A stretch of 64,000 nucleotides of DNA, taken from NCBI RefSeq assembly GCF_000310205.1, contig NZ_AMXE01000011.1:1-64000 (forward strand). Reading direction: 5' to 3'. Source of the stretch: Thauera linaloolentis 47Lol = DSM 12138 (lineage in GTDB: Bacteria > Pseudomonadota > Gammaproteobacteria > Burkholderiales > Rhodocyclaceae). Under the pieces are notes generated by a model. That model searched no databases. It was not told the DNA's origin and saw only the letters and a program-made list of their open reading frames with translations. Below are positions 63,323 to 64,000 of the stretch, in pieces. Position 1 is the first letter of the stretch. Each line of letters opens with the position of its first letter. The translations under genes were made by a program, and so were the position numbers.

Positions 63323-64000
63323 ATGGCTGGAACCGTCCTGCTCGACGACGCCGACGGCGTCGCGACCCTGACCCTGAACCGTCCCCAGGCGCTGAATGCG
63401 CTGTCCGTCGAGATGATGGAAGACCTGGCCGAGGCCGTCCGCGGGCTGGCGGCACGCAGTGATGCCGCGGTCGTCGTGGTCAAGGGCGCCGGCGAGCATT
63501 TCATGGCCGGGGGCGACCTGAAGGATTTCGCCGCGCGGCTGCACCTTTCGCCCGAAGCGCGCCTGGCGGCCTTCAAGGCGATGATCGCGCAGTACATCAA
63601 CCCCACGGTCGAGATCCTGCAGGGGCTGCGGCAACCGGTCATCGCCTGCGTGCGCGGCGCCTGCGCGGGTTTCGGCCTGTCGCTGATGGCGGGCTGCGAT
63701 CTGGTCGTCGCGGCGGACAACGCCCGGTTCACGACGGCGTATTCGTCGATTGCCCTGTCGGGGGATGGCGGCGCCTCGTATTTTCTGCCGCGTATCGTCG
63801 GCGCGCGCAAGGCAGCCGAACTGCTGCTCCTGGCCGAACGCTTCGACGCAGCGGAGGCGCAGCGCCTGGGGCTGGTCAATCGCGTGGTGCCGGATGCCCA
63901 GCTCGAAGAAGCCGTGGCCGCGCTGGCCGCCCGTCTCAGGAACGGACCGCGCCATACCTATGGCGAAATCAAGCGCCTGCTCGCGGCATCACACGGCACG
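63323..64000 (+). CDS. enoyl-CoA hydratase/isomerase family protein (truncated by the window edge)
   Basis: 226 codons are visible. The oxyanion-hole segments are FMAGGDLKDFA and VRGACAGFGLSLMAGCDLVVAA, and the SIALSGDGGASYFLPRIVGARKA region carries the place of the second glutamate (Asp here, as in the isomerase-type members). GTGAGGA lies before the ATG. A 99-base gap separates it from the thiolase; it may continue the beta-oxidation operon. Confidence 0.9.
   Translation, partial: MAGTVLLDDADGVATLTLNRPQALNALSVEMMEDLAEAVRGLAARSDAAVVVVKGAGEHFMAGGDLKDFAARLHLSPEARLAAFKAMIAQYINPTVEILQGLRQPVIACVRGACAGFGLSLMAGCDLVVAADNARFTTAYSSIALSGDGGASYFLPRIVGARKAAELLLLAERFDAAEAQRLGLVNRVVPDAQLEEAVAALAARLRNGPRHTYGEIKRLLAASHGT

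Overview
The window is GC-rich, densely packed betaproteobacterial chromosome. I read it as Rhodocyclales (the Azoarcus / Thauera / Zoogloea / Dechloromonas neighbourhood). The grounds are a clade II nitrous-oxide reductase locus, PEP-CTERM proteins with a PrsT-type TPR protein, an APS-reductase-type sulfate assimilation cluster, a second extended IF-1, and a fatty-acid degradation operon under a PsrA-like regulator. The genus cannot be fixed from the sequence alone. I saw no insertion sequence, prophage, CRISPR array or replication origin.

Bases 1-18600 are the denitrification block. On the minus strand, three translationally coupled genes encode a membrane hybrid histidine kinase with a CxxCH haem motif in its sensor domain, a NarX-like kinase with an N-terminal receiver, and a NarL/FixJ response regulator. 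Divergent from them lie a small membrane-anchored protein and the nos operon: nosZ (Sec signal, not Tat), two c-type cytochromes, a NosB-like membrane protein, nosD, nosG, nosH, nosF, nosL and nosY. Then come a TlpA-like thioredoxin, a UbiE/MenG methyltransferase, MenA and a BASS-family transporter. No nosR is present. Two near-identical palindromes with a TAGGAWTATTCCTA core sit in the two control regions (4581-4596 and 5351-5366) and are the best candidates for the target of the adjacent response regulator. The menaquinone genes directly behind nosGH suggest that the locus supplies its own quinone.

Bases 18600-31500 are housekeeping: rapZ with a NusG-domain-II protein and a Gx transporter; a Tat-exported dienelactone hydrolase; infA; tRNA-Lys(TTT); a YeeE/YedE permease; and the minus-strand run ybgC-tolQ-tolR-tolA-tolB-pal-cpoB-queE-queC. 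Two small secreted ORFs (20777-20998 and 22965-23252) are supported only by signal peptides and ribosome-binding sites.

Bases 31600-45200 hold a protein with two copies of a [TPR-like + STAS] module, hslVU with a strong terminator, an AEC permease, a cupin and hslR. Next are a PEP-CTERM protein and the sulfate assimilation set (cysN, cysD, APS-type cysH, a DUF934 gene, cysI) divergent from cysB, then an L-asparaginase.

Bases 45400-49230 hold a PrsT-like TPR protein and a second PEP-CTERM protein. Both PEP-CTERM genes have textbook -24/-12 (sigma-54) promoters with 10 bp between GG and GC, and both end in similar GGCGCC hairpins.

Bases 49250-64000 hold an ABC exporter of the Atm1/HMT type and a divergent TetR regulator preceded by a perfect CAAAC-N4-GTTTG operator of the PsrA type. 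Behind the regulator is a long beta-oxidation operon: fadE, thiolase, a hydratase/dehydrogenase fusion in FadJ order, a hotdog thioesterase, a FadL porin, a second fusion in the reverse (FadN) domain order, a second thiolase, and an enoyl-CoA hydratase cut by the window edge.
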